From: DASQLQ01 sp035629935
GTDB taxonomy: Bacteria; Actinomycetota; CADDZG01; WHSQ01
DNA: 33,605 nucleotides
Direction: 5' to 3'
Assembly (NCBI GenBank): GCA_035629935.1
Contig: DASQLQ010000023.1
Span: 1-33,605 of the forward strand
This document shows, piece after piece, positions 15,867-23,681 of the stretch. Position numbers and translations under genes: made by a program. The notes under the pieces are model-generated. The model was not told the DNA's origin. It worked only from the letters and a program-made list of their open reading frames with translations, and searched no databases. How positions within the stretch are numbered: position 1 is the stretch's first letter; the number at the start of each line of letters is the position of its first letter.

Positions 15867-17107
15867 AAGCCCTCACCCGCGCGTTCGAATCCCTGAACGT
15901 TCGCAACTATCGCCGTTTCTTCATCGGTCAGGTCCTCAACTGGACCGGCACTTGGGTTCAATGGGTTGCCCAGGGATGGTTGGTGCTGAGGCTGACCGAT
16001 AGCGGATTCGGGCTCGGGTTGGTCACCGCGCTGCAATGGTTGCCGATCCTTGTCTTCGGTGCCTGGGCTGGGGTTATCGCCGACCGTTTCGAGAAGCGCA
16101 AGGTCTTGCTGATGACGAACATCAGCGGAGCCCTGCTCTCCCTGACCCTCGGCATCGTCACCGTTGCCGGCGTCGTCAACCTTGGCATCGTCCTCGTTCT
16201 GGCGGTGTTGCTTGGCCTCGTAACGGCGATCGACAATCCCACTCGGCAAACGTTCACCATGGAGATGGTCGGACGCGATCGTCTGACGAACGCAGTAAGT
16301 CTCAACACGGCCACCTTCACGATCGCCCGTGTCTTGGGGCCGGCGGTTGCCGGAATCCTCATAAGCACAGTGGGGATCGGCGAATGCTTCCTCGTGAACA
16401 CGCTCTCGTTCGTCCCGATCACGATCGCGTTGCTGCGGATCGACAGATCTCAACTCAAGACGGCCGAGCCGGTACGGAGGGCGCCGGGCCAGGTGCGAGC
16501 AGGGCTGCGTTACGTGGCGTCACAACCAGCACTGAAGTCTCTGCTGATCATCATGGCCATCGTCGGAACCCTTCAGTACAACTTCCAGGTGATCCTTCCT
16601 CTGATAGCGAAGGAAACGTTCTCGGGGAATGCGGGAACGTTCGGTCTCCTCGGATCGACTATCGGGATCGGGATGTTCGCCGGGTCGATGACCAACGCCG
16701 CTTTCGGCCGCCCGGGTCGCAAACTCTTGTTGGTCTCCGGTTTCCTTCTCGCGACCTTCACCCTCGGCACCGCGATTGCGCCGACGCTGCCGATCGCAGC
16801 GCTGCTTCTCATCCCTTTGGGAGCCTCATCTATGGCATTCCTGGCGACGATGAACTCAAGCCTCCAGCTCGGCTCGTCGGACGAGATGCGCGGCCGGGTG
16901 ATGGCGATCTATTTCGTTCTCTTCCTGGGCTCGACCCCGATCGGTGCCCCGATCGTGGGTTGGGTTGCAGAAGCCTTCAGCCCGCGCGCTGCACTCGCTC
17001 TAGGCGGGGTGGCAACATTGATCGCGTGCGGGTACGGATTCTTGAAGCTGCCCTCGTTAGAGAGCGGCGAGCGTCTGCCTCAAACCGGTGTCGAGGTTGC
17101 GGGGTGA
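15863..17107 (+). CDS. MFS transporter (EntS/MFS_3-type exporter)
   Basis: A 414-residue membrane protein with about 12 hydrophobic segments, of the MFS subgroup that includes the enterobactin exporter EntS. The opening 'LNVRNYRRFFIGQVLNWTGTWVQWVAQGWLVL' is characteristic, as is 'GVIADRFEKRKVLL' (the loop 2-3 MFS motif) and 'DNPTRQTFTMEMVGRDRLTNAVSLN'. It starts with GTG 15863, coupled to the TetR stop. Together with a TetR gene it reads as a drug or metabolite efflux unit. Its 3' end overlaps the convergent epimerase gene by 51 bp. Confidence 0.9.
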   Translation: MKALTRAFESLNVRNYRRFFIGQVLNWTGTWVQWVAQGWLVLRLTDSGFGLGLVTALQWLPILVFGAWAGVIADRFEKRKVLLMTNISGALLSLTLGIVTVAGVVNLGIVLVLAVLLGLVTAIDNPTRQTFTMEMVGRDRLTNAVSLNTATFTIARVLGPAVAGILISTVGIGECFLVNTLSFVPITIALLRIDRSQLKTAEPVRRAPGQVRAGLRYVASQPALKSLLIIMAIVGTLQYNFQVILPLIAKETFSGNAGTFGLLGSTIGIGMFAGSMTNAAFGRPGRKLLLVSGFLLATFTLGTAIAPTLPIAALLLIPLGASSMAFLATMNSSLQLGSSDEMRGRVMAIYFVLFLGSTPIGAPIVGWVAEAFSPRAALALGGVATLIACGYGFLKLPSLESGERLPQTGVEVAG

Positions 17108-18022
17108 GTAACCGAGTTCGCTCCGTGCCTTGTCGTCTTTAGCCCAGTAGGTGACGCCGTCCCCCGCCTTGATCATCTCTTTCATGTTCGGGGGAAGACC
17201 CATCAGTTTTCCGATGACGGGACCGAACGGCGCGCTGGCCTTGACGAAGATGTCGGGCAGAGGCCGGGGAGACCGCCTGTCTTCCAGCTCGCTGAGCTTC
17301 TCGGTCAAACCCTGCAGCGTCGTGCGCTCCCCGCCCAGCACGTACGACTCGCCGTTGCGCCCCTTGTCGTGCGCCAGGATGATTCCCTCGACGACGTCGT
17401 CCACGTGTACGAAGTTGAAGCCGACATCGCCCATCGGTAGAAACGGCAACTTCCCGCTTCGGAGTCGATCGATCAGCATCGCCAGGTCCGATGTGTCTCC
17501 CGGGCCGTAGACACCCCCCGGCTGCGCGATCACGATCGGTGCACCCTTCTTGATCCGATCGGCCGCGACCTCATGTGCCAGGTATTTGGTCTCGTCGTAA
17601 ACAGACAACCAATCGAAGTCGGTGCGCACGAACGTCTCGTCCACCACGTCCCCTCGAGTGTTTCCGAAGTAGCCGATGGTCGACACGTAAACGACCTTCG
17701 CTACGTTCGCAGCGATGGCAGCATCCAGGATGATCTCGGTTCCGGTCACGTTTGCTTCGTGCATCCCTTGCCGCTCGCCGGCCGGGATCCCCACCCGGTA
17801 GTCGGCGGCGATGTGGAAGACGGCGTCGCAACCCTTCACGCCAGCTTGGATGGCGTCCGCGGACAGAAGATCACCCGTGACGATCTCGCAGCCGAGCTCC
17901 TTCAGCCTTCCGGCCTTGGCGGGTGTGCGCACCAGTGCGACGACCTCGTCGCCCCGCTCGCGCAGGCGCCCGGCGACGCGTCCGCCGATGAATCCAGTGG
18001 CTCCCGTGATGAACGCCTTCAT
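17057..18022 (-). CDS. NAD(P)-dependent epimerase/dehydratase-like protein (extended SDR)
   Basis: A 321-residue extended SDR. The Rossmann motif TGATGFIGG lies at residues 6-14; catalytic-type residues are S114, Y142 and K146 (YDETK). 'QPGGVYGPGD' and 'FNFVHVDDVVEGIILA' are typical of dihydroflavonol reductase-like and sugar-epimerase-like members (HpnA-type proteins are close). It probably reduces a carbonyl or acts on a nucleotide sugar; I cannot decide. ATG 18022-18020 follows GGAGGA. The last 17 codons overlap the MFS gene on the other strand. Confidence 0.87.
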   Translation of the reverse strand: MKAFITGATGFIGGRVAGRLRERGDEVVALVRTPAKAGRLKELGCEIVTGDLLSADAIQAGVKGCDAVFHIAADYRVGIPAGERQGMHEANVTGTEIILDAAIAANVAKVVYVSTIGYFGNTRGDVVDETFVRTDFDWLSVYDETKYLAHEVAADRIKKGAPIVIAQPGGVYGPGDTSDLAMLIDRLRSGKLPFLPMGDVGFNFVHVDDVVEGIILAHDKGRNGESYVLGGERTTLQGLTEKLSELEDRRSPRPLPDIFVKASAPFGPVIGKLMGLPPNMKEMIKAGDGVTYWAKDDKARSELGYSPRNLDTGLRQTLAAL

Positions 18023-18033
18023 TCCAGTGATCC

Positions 18034-18050
18034 TCCATCCGATAGATGGA
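18034..18050 (-). promoter_or_regulatory. Small hairpin touching the epimerase ribosome binding site
   Basis: TCCATC and GATGGA (6-bp arms, 5-base loop) form a hairpin in the leader of the epimerase mRNA. The 3' arm shares bases with the GGAGGA ribosome binding site. It might tune translation; the stem is short, so this is weak. Confidence 0.25.
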
Positions 18051-18117
18051 TCCGCCCGCTGTCCTCTCGTCTCAGAGTAATGGAACGCAAGGTCGACTCC
18101 CGGTGCAAGATGGAGCG

Positions 18118-18855
18118 ATGGACGATGCTAGGTATCTCGAGCTTCTGAAACTCGACGGCGAAGCTCTGGCAGTTGCCGCCGAGCGAGATCTGGCCGCACC
18201 CATCCCTTCTTGCCCTGAGTGGGACATGTGGGCGCTGATCCACCACACCGGCCGGGTGCACCGTCACAAGATGGCGATCGTGCGTCGTGGGGGCACTGAA
18301 GAACCGTCCGATCTTGCGATCGATCCCCCACCCGACCAAGACGGTGAGTTGATCGAGTGGTACCGCGATGGCGTCAACGAGCTCTTGGCGACTTTGTCGG
18401 CAGCCGATCCTGAAGCGCCGGCGTGGAGCTGGTCGGGGGACCATCGCGTTGCGTTTTGGATCCGCCGCATGGCCCAGGAGACCACCGTCCATCGATGGGA
18501 TGCCGAGAACGCCGTGGGTGAGACCGGACCCATCGACGCGGAGCTCGCGGCCGACGGGATCGACGAGATGCTCGGCGTGTTCATCTCACGCGAGGGCCAC
18601 ATCTATCGAGGCGCCCCGGGCACGATCTGCCTTCGTTGCACGGATGTTCCCGGTGAATCGTTGGTGACCCTCACACCTGGTGGTGTCCCTACCTATCAAA
18701 GCGGGCCGGGTGACCACGACGCCGTCCTGCAGGGCTCGGCAGAAGAGTTGTTGCTGCTGGTGTGGCGCCGACTCGAGATAGATGCGGTCGGTGACGACCG
18801 TGTCGGCACCCTTGTTACCGACTTCTGGCGGTACCTGGAAGGGCCCGGTCAGTAA
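18118..18855 (+). CDS. Maleylpyruvate isomerase/DinB-type mycothiol-dependent protein
   Basis: A 245-residue protein of the mycothiol maleylpyruvate isomerase N-terminal (MDMPI_N) family, a four-helix DinB-like metal-binding fold. 'CPEWDMWALIHHTGRVHRHK' and 'QETTVHRWDAENA' match the family and carry the likely metal ligands: a His at 42/43 or 48, E121 and H125 (E-x3-H). Members use mycothiol, the actinobacterial thiol, in isomerisation or S-transfer. The C-terminal half ('CLRCTDVPGESLVTLTPGG') is the usual second domain. I chose ATG 18118; GGAG is very near it. The natural substrate is unknown. It ends 3 bp from the convergent AlkD gene. Confidence 0.83.
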   Translation: MDDARYLELLKLDGEALAVAAERDLAAPIPSCPEWDMWALIHHTGRVHRHKMAIVRRGGTEEPSDLAIDPPPDQDGELIEWYRDGVNELLATLSAADPEAPAWSWSGDHRVAFWIRRMAQETTVHRWDAENAVGETGPIDAELAADGIDEMLGVFISREGHIYRGAPGTICLRCTDVPGESLVTLTPGGVPTYQSGPGDHDAVLQGSAEELLLLVWRRLEIDAVGDDRVGTLVTDFWRYLEGPGQ

Positions 18856-18858
18856 GAG

Positions 18859-19539
18859 TTACAGGTACTTGCGGGCCTCTCGCAGAGTCACGCCGGAGGC
18901 ACGCTCGGCACGCGGTTCGATCCATGCACGCACCTCAGCTGGCCGCGACTTGGACATCTCTCTCAGGGTCCAACCGATCGCCTTGCGTATGAAGAACTCC
19001 TTCTCCTCCAGCATCAGGTCGGCGTTGCGAGCGAACTCGTCGGACGGCCTTCCTTCCTTGAGCGGTCGTATGTATGCGATCAACGAGCTGCGGCGAACCC
19101 AGAAATCTGCGTCGGTGGCCCACTTCCGCAGGGTGCGGCCCACACGTGGATCGCGCAGATAGAAACGGCCCAGCACGTTGACCGCAAGCCCGTCCACCAG
19201 GGCCCAGGTCTTCGACTCGCGGATCAATCGCTCGATCACTTCGAGGTCTTTCAGCTTGAGTAGCTCGGTCCGACCCTCGAGCAGGACAACCGCACCGATC
19301 CGGCGCTCGAAGATCGGCTTGGACCACAGCTCCTCGACGAGCGCGATCAGCTCGTCACGGGTCAAGTCCGCTTCGTCTTGTGAGAAGCCCTTGATCACCT
19401 TGCGGATCGCAGGCATGGACGTGCCGAGGAAACGAAGATCGCTCTTCAGGTAGCGCTTCGCTTGTTCGGCCCGTTCCTTCGAACCGGCGGCCCGCATCTC
19501 TTTCTCGAGCCGAGCCGCCACCCTGCCGATGTCGGTCAT
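18859..19539 (-). CDS. AlkD-like DNA alkylation repair glycosylase (HEAT-repeat)
   Basis: A 226-residue all-helical HEAT-repeat protein of the AlkC/AlkD family, which excises positively charged alkylated bases (3-methyladenine, 7-methylguanine, some bulky adducts). Residues matching the Bacillus cereus AlkD active site are visible: W112 and D116 (KTWALVDGLA, as W109/D113), an Arg at 149/150 (FWVRR, as R148) and W190 (KAIGWTLRE, as W187). All are intact, so it is likely catalytic. There is no ribosome binding site; a promoter with a -10 six bases before ATG 19539-19537 suggests a leaderless mRNA. It is divergent from a 5'-3' exonuclease by about 45 bp. Confidence 0.9.
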   Translation of the reverse strand: MTDIGRVAARLEKEMRAAGSKERAEQAKRYLKSDLRFLGTSMPAIRKVIKGFSQDEADLTRDELIALVEELWSKPIFERRIGAVVLLEGRTELLKLKDLEVIERLIRESKTWALVDGLAVNVLGRFYLRDPRVGRTLRKWATDADFWVRRSSLIAYIRPLKEGRPSDEFARNADLMLEEKEFFIRKAIGWTLREMSKSRPAEVRAWIEPRAERASGVTLREARKYL

Positions 19540-19545
19540 CTATGG

Positions 19546-19574
19546 ATCGTAGTCAACTCCCCTGTCCCACCCAA
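19546..19574 (-). promoter_or_regulatory. Candidate promoter for the AlkD-like gene
   Basis: On the minus strand TTGGGT (-35) and TACGAT (-10) are separated by 17 bp, and the -10 ends 6 bases before the ATG. This geometry implies transcription starting at or next to the start codon. Confidence 0.45.
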
Positions 19575-19584
19575 GGTCAGAATC

Positions 19585-20502
19585 GTGTTCACTTGCCCGG
19601 TGGACAACAGCCTCACGTTGCTCGTCGACGCACCCAGCCTGATCTACCGCGCTCTGTTCTCGACGCCCGACACGATCCGAACCAGGCAGGGGGCACCCAT
19701 CAATGCCGCGTACGGCTTCCTCGGGATGCTGGCAAGACTGATCGCCGACAACGATCCGGATTACGTGGCCCTCGCCGCCGATGACAACTGGAGGCCGGAA
19801 TGGCGAGTGGAGCTCCTCCCGTCCTATAAACAGCAGCGAGCAGAACCGGGCAGTCAACAAGAGCAGTCGGAGGAGCTGCTCGCGCCCCAGGTCCCCATCG
19901 CGTACGACCTGCTGTCGAAATGCGGATTGAACGTCATCGGCCATCCGGAGTTCGAGGCCGAAGACATCATCGGGACCCTTGCAGCGAGAGCTCCGGGGAA
20001 GGTTGCGATCTTCTCGGGCGACCGCGACCTCTTTCAGCTAGTTGAGGATCCGAAGACGGTCGTCCTCTATCCAGTCCGCGGCGTCAGCAAGATCGACGTC
20101 GTCGACGAACGATTCATCGAGGACAAGTACGGCATCCCCGGTCGGGCTTACCGGGATTACGCGGTGCTGCGTGGGGACCCGTCTGATGGGCTTCCCGGCG
20201 TGCGAGGGGTGGGTGAGAAGCTGGCCGAGACGCTCATCGTTAAACACGGGAATATCGACAAGATCGTCGAGCTGGCGGAAGCCGGCGAGCAGGGCCAGGC
20301 GATGGCGAAGGTGAAGAAAGACATCGATTACGTGAAGCGAGCTGTGGAGGTTGTGACCATCCGGACCGACGTTCCGCTTCCCGAGATAGATATAACGAGG
20401 CCGCGCGACTTCGACAGCGATGGGGTGATCGCGGAAGCCAAGGACCTCGGGCTGCAAGGACGCGTCCGCAGCCTCGTATCGGCCTTGAAGGGAACGACCT
20501 AA
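19585..20502 (+). CDS. Stand-alone 5'-3' exonuclease (Pol I N-terminal/ExoIX-like)
   Basis: A 305-residue protein like the 5'-3' exonuclease/flap endonuclease domain of DNA polymerase I, without the polymerase. Metal-site acidic residues appear in 'LLVDAPSLIYRAL', 'AADDNWRPEWRVELLPSYKQQR', 'FEAEDIIGTLA' and 'FSGDRDLFQLV'. The DNA-binding helix-three-turn-helix reads 'RGDPSDGLPGVRGVGEKLAETL' (usual form GDxSDNxPG; Gly replaces Asn here). It would process flaps or primers in repair and replication. I chose GTG 19585, behind AAGG; GTG 19600 is also possible, while the longer frame would overlap the divergent AlkD gene. The stop overlaps the convergent GNAT stop by 4 bp. Confidence 0.88.
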   Translation: MFTCPVDNSLTLLVDAPSLIYRALFSTPDTIRTRQGAPINAAYGFLGMLARLIADNDPDYVALAADDNWRPEWRVELLPSYKQQRAEPGSQQEQSEELLAPQVPIAYDLLSKCGLNVIGHPEFEAEDIIGTLAARAPGKVAIFSGDRDLFQLVEDPKTVVLYPVRGVSKIDVVDERFIEDKYGIPGRAYRDYAVLRGDPSDGLPGVRGVGEKLAETLIVKHGNIDKIVELAEAGEQGQAMAKVKKDIDYVKRAVEVVTIRTDVPLPEIDITRPRDFDSDGVIAEAKDLGLQGRVRSLVSALKGTT

Positions 20503-21374
20503 GCAGACTTGGCGGAACGGCTGAAGACATAACAGCCGCTCCGGGTCATGCCGGTGACCGCATATCCCTCGGAGAACGCCCACGTGCATGCTTCACGCAA
20601 CACTTGCCGCCACCGAGCTGCCCTCGCGGGATCCTCCCTACGCGTGTGCACGATGTCGGAAGGAACGAAGACCGAAAGGGTCGGGGCGTGTTCGCGCGTC
20701 ATGACGGGCTCCCCGTCGGGGGACGCGGCGAGAAGTTCGTGGCTCTGGGTCGGGTCGACTGTCGTCTCGGGACTCTTCCTCCGAGCGGCGGCAGCGGCTC
20801 TGGGGGATGCGACGGCCCATCGAACGACGCATCGATCCGACTCGTCACCTCTGTTGATCCCGTCTTTCATCACCCCGTAGAAGTCGGGTTTGTAGTCGAT
20901 GATCTCGGCGCCCAGCTTCGAGATATTGAAATAGCCGTTCCGACGGACGAGAGGGTCGAAGGTCCAGATAACACTGTCGAGGCCCTGCCCCAGAGCCCAA
21001 GCTCGCTGATGTTGCTTGAGAGCGAACCCCACACTCCGGCTTTGCATCGACGAGGCAACCCCCGTTACATGCGAGTGGAGATGGAGCTTCTGGTCTCCGC
21101 GTCCGAGGAAGCCCAGGGATCCGCCCACCAGCTTCCCGTCGGCGAAAGCTCCGCTCACGTAGTTGCCCGCATGTACGAGTGCCATGATCACGGGGGCAGG
21201 CATCATCGGCTGGTCGTCGATGCTCCAAACCTCGTCGAGTAACACCTCCATCGCGTCCACATGCTCGTGATCTCGGAGCAGTTCGATGACGACACCCGAG
21301 GAGCGAGCTGCCTCACCGGCGGCATCCTCGGCGTCACGCGCCAATGCCTGAATCTCGGTTTCTGTTGCGCCCAT
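20499..21374 (-). CDS. GNAT-superfamily acyltransferase (COG3375-like)
   Basis: A 291-residue predicted N-acyltransferase. 'GKLVGGSLGFLGRGDQKLHLH' and 'SRSVGFALKQHQRAWALGQG' look like the GNAT beta strands and acetyl-CoA loop, and 'SVIWTFDPLVRRNGYFNISKLGA' is a strong family stretch of COG3375-type proteins. Some GNATs encoded beside an M20 hydrolase and an enolase-superfamily racemase are succinyl-CoA:D-amino-acid N-succinyltransferases; the M20 gene here is directly upstream, 30 bp away, but no racemase is visible. The acyl donor and acceptor remain inference. Start ATG 21374-21372 lacks a strong ribosome binding site. Confidence 0.85.
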   Translation of the reverse strand: MGATETEIQALARDAEDAAGEAARSSGVVIELLRDHEHVDAMEVLLDEVWSIDDQPMMPAPVIMALVHAGNYVSGAFADGKLVGGSLGFLGRGDQKLHLHSHVTGVASSMQSRSVGFALKQHQRAWALGQGLDSVIWTFDPLVRRNGYFNISKLGAEIIDYKPDFYGVMKDGINRGDESDRCVVRWAVASPRAAAAARRKSPETTVDPTQSHELLAASPDGEPVMTREHAPTLSVFVPSDIVHTRREDPARAARWRQVLREACTWAFSEGYAVTGMTRSGCYVFSRSAKSA

Positions 21375-21404
21375 CGGACAACTTTACTCAGCGGCTTTCG
21401 GGGC

Positions 21405-22520
21405 CTACCCGCGAGTTAGCTTGCCGACCAACAGTGCAGCGAGAGCGGCGCGTTCGGGCAGCGACGAGATGACGACGAACTCTCCTTCGGCATGGGCTCG
21501 TCCTCCGATCGCGCCCAAACCGTCCAGCGTCGGCACTCCGAGACTGGCGGTCAGGTTCCCGTCGGAGCCACCCCCCACCGAAGCCTCCCCTAACGGCCCC
21601 AGGCCGATCTCCTCCGCGAGGATTCGTGCCATGTAGAACAGGTCCGCAGATGCCTCGCGCTCCAGGGGAGGAGACATCGCCTGCCTCACGACGTTCAAAG
21701 TGGTCCCCGGCACGCGGGTTTGCAGACCCCGCAAGGCGGCATCGACGCGTTCCTGCTCCGCGCCGTTCAGCGCTCGCACATCGACGTTCATGCGAGCCGA
21801 CGCCGGGACGGAGTTGCCCGAGCTTCCGGCGGCGAGAACCGTCGGTGTGACCGTCGTTCCCACGTCGGGACGATTCAGTGCATCAACGGCAAGTACCTGG
21901 TAAGCGATCTCGACCCCGGCGTTGATGCCGAGCTCTGGCTCCAGGCCTGCGTGAGCCGACCTCCCGATAACACTGACCTCGTACCCCGCCACACCTTTTC
22001 GTTCGGTCTTCAGGGCACCGTCGGCGCTGGGTTCCATCACGAGACAAGCCTTCGCCCCGGTGGCGACCCTTTCGATGAGGCCTCGGGACGTTGGCGAACC
22101 GAGTTCCTCATCTGTCGTCAGCACCACCGAGACACCGTCCAGGTCGTCCAGCGCATTGAGTGCGAAGAGGATCTGGATCACGCCGGCCTTCATGTCGAAG
22201 CTCCCGGGCCCGGTCGCGGTCTCCCCGTCTACACGGAACGGCCACCCTGCGAGAGTGCCCATCGGCCACACGGTGTCGAGATGACCGATGAGGACGACCT
22301 GGCCGGTCTCGCCCAGTCCCCAAGCGAGATGCGTGCGACCCTCGACTTCGACGCGCTCGGCTCGAGTGCCCAGCATCTCCAGCAGGAAGTCGTCCACCAA
22401 CGCAGCACATGTCGCGGTGGCATCAGAGTTGGCGGACGGTGACTCGCACTCCACCAACGCGGCAAGCATCTCGGTCATCCGTCCGGTCTGGCTTCGCAAG
22501 GCGGTCAGGAGGTCGGTCAT
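21405..22520 (-). CDS. M20-family metallopeptidase/deacylase (carboxypeptidase G2-like)
   Basis: A 371-residue zinc hydrolase of the M20 family, which removes an N-acyl group or a C-terminal amino acid. Metal and catalytic residues: H80 and D82 (GHLDTVWP), D109 (GPGSFDMKAG, bridging), E138/E139 (TTDEELGS), E163 (MEPS) and a late His (GGRAHAEGE). The dimerisation domain contains 'GRSAHAGLEPELGINA'. The set is complete, so it is probably active. I chose ATG 22520; a GTG at 22559 would add 13 residues with codon use unlike the rest. It lies 48 bp after the MBL gene and 30 bp before the GNAT gene. Carboxypeptidase G2/glutamate carboxypeptidase and N-succinyl-amino-acid desuccinylase are both possible. 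Confidence 0.88.
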   Translation of the reverse strand: MTDLLTALRSQTGRMTEMLAALVECESPSANSDATATCAALVDDFLLEMLGTRAERVEVEGRTHLAWGLGETGQVVLIGHLDTVWPMGTLAGWPFRVDGETATGPGSFDMKAGVIQILFALNALDDLDGVSVVLTTDEELGSPTSRGLIERVATGAKACLVMEPSADGALKTERKGVAGYEVSVIGRSAHAGLEPELGINAGVEIAYQVLAVDALNRPDVGTTVTPTVLAAGSSGNSVPASARMNVDVRALNGAEQERVDAALRGLQTRVPGTTLNVVRQAMSPPLEREASADLFYMARILAEEIGLGPLGEASVGGGSDGNLTASLGVPTLDGLGAIGGRAHAEGEFVVISSLPERAALAALLVGKLTRG

Positions 22521-22568
22521 GTCGGCAACAGTAGCCGTGGCGGTACCGGATACATCCACTCACGCCAC

Positions 22569-23291
22569 TCAGGCCAAGGCGAGATTCGCTGCTTCGGCTA
22601 CCCCCGCTTCCCATGGTGGGCCATGGCCGGAGAGCACCAGACGTGCCTCGGTCTCCGCGAGTTTCTCGAGCGACCTCAGCGCTTGTTCGTGGTCTTCGTT
22701 ATCGAACCTCGGCAAGAGGGAAGGGCTTCGCTTCCCCGACAAGGGATCCTTCGTTACAAGTGCGTCGCCCGTGAACAAGACCGAAGGATCCTCGAGCAAG
22801 AGGGCACAACTCCCGGGGCTATGTCCCGGCACGTGGATCACCCGCGGGGAACCCGGTACCGGGAGGATCTCGTCATCGGTGAGAGGAAGGGTTTCCTTGA
22901 CGAAGCGGGGGCGCAGCGCTCCGTCGCGCGCGTATTCGTAGGTTCCGATCAAGGCTCGAGGTCGCCAGGCGTTCAGGAGCGCCTCCTTGGGCAGCGGCCT
23001 CATATCACCGCTTGCAGCAGCCGCGTCGGCGGGGTGGATGTAAACGGGAGCACCCCCACGTCGCAGCTCTTCGGCTACACCGATGTGATCGATGTCGGCG
23101 TGAGTGAGCACGACGGCTTTCACATCGGTCATGGACAAGCCCAGCATCTTCAACAGGGCCATGAGCTGGGCCATGTGACGAGTGAGCCCCGCGTCGATGA
23201 GCGTTACCCCGTCGGGGGCCGCGATCGCCCACCAATTGACCGTTCGATTGCCGAGACGGAAGATGCCCGGCGCAACCTCCCGAGCAGACAA
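22569..23291 (-). CDS. MBL-fold metallo-hydrolase
   Basis: A 240-residue metallo-beta-lactamase-fold hydrolase. The metal motif reads 'LTHADIDHIG' with H64, D66, D68 and H69; Asp replaces the middle His of the common HxHxDH, a variant also seen in YflN-type members. Later ligands are in 'VPGHSPGS', 'LFTGDALV' and 'LSGHGPPW'. The active site thus seems complete for the subgroup. Translation appears to start at TTG 23291-23289, directly after the VOC stop (TAG then TTG) with no ribosome binding site, so reinitiation is likely. The substrate is unknown; glyoxalase II-like thioester or lactone hydrolysis is possible given the VOC neighbour. Confidence 0.87.
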   Translation of the reverse strand: MSAREVAPGIFRLGNRTVNWWAIAAPDGVTLIDAGLTRHMAQLMALLKMLGLSMTDVKAVVLTHADIDHIGVAEELRRGGAPVYIHPADAAAASGDMRPLPKEALLNAWRPRALIGTYEYARDGALRPRFVKETLPLTDDEILPVPGSPRVIHVPGHSPGSCALLLEDPSVLFTGDALVTKDPLSGKRSPSLLPRFDNEDHEQALRSLEKLAETEARLVLSGHGPPWEAGVAEAANLALA

Positions 23292-23669
23292 CTATTCGGT
23301 TTCGATGACGGACAAGATGTTCCCTGCCGGATCCTTGAACCAGGCGATCGTTGGGCCCGCGCCCCGCATGATGCCTTTGTCGTCGGTCTTTATCTCGCCG
23401 AAGTCATAGTGCTCGAAATCAACTCCGGCTTTCGTGAGCTCATCAACGGTCTTGTCCACATCGGTGACGGGGAAATTGAGGATCGTGAACGTCGCCGGCG
23501 CATGATCGTCCTTCGGATAGACCAGGACGGTATTTCCGCCTGCAAGGTGCAGTTCGAGCATCCCGTTCACATCTTTCACGTCTAAGCCGAGCGTCCGGCC
23601 GTAGAACTCCTTCGCCTTCTCCAGATCGTTCGACGAGAACCCAGAGAATGCTTCGCTTGATCCGAGCAT
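23292..23669 (-). CDS. VOC-superfamily (glyoxalase/bleomycin-resistance fold) protein
   Basis: A 125-residue protein with the paired beta-alpha-beta-beta-beta units of the vicinal oxygen chelate fold. 'FSSNDLEKAKEFYGRTLGLDV' opens the first unit and 'WFKDPAGNILSVIE' closes the second; the final Glu is a usual metal ligand. The typical N-terminal His ligand is not evident, so metal chemistry is uncertain. ATG 23669-23667 follows AGGAGG. It lies 12 bp after the methyltransferase gene and abuts the MBL gene. VOC plus MBL recalls the glyoxalase I/II pair, but this is only suggestive. Confidence 0.87.
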   Translation of the reverse strand: MLGSSEAFSGFSSNDLEKAKEFYGRTLGLDVKDVNGMLELHLAGGNTVLVYPKDDHAPATFTILNFPVTDVDKTVDELTKAGVDFEHYDFGEIKTDDKGIMRGAGPTIAWFKDPAGNILSVIETE

Positions 23670-23681
23670 CAGTCCTCCTTT

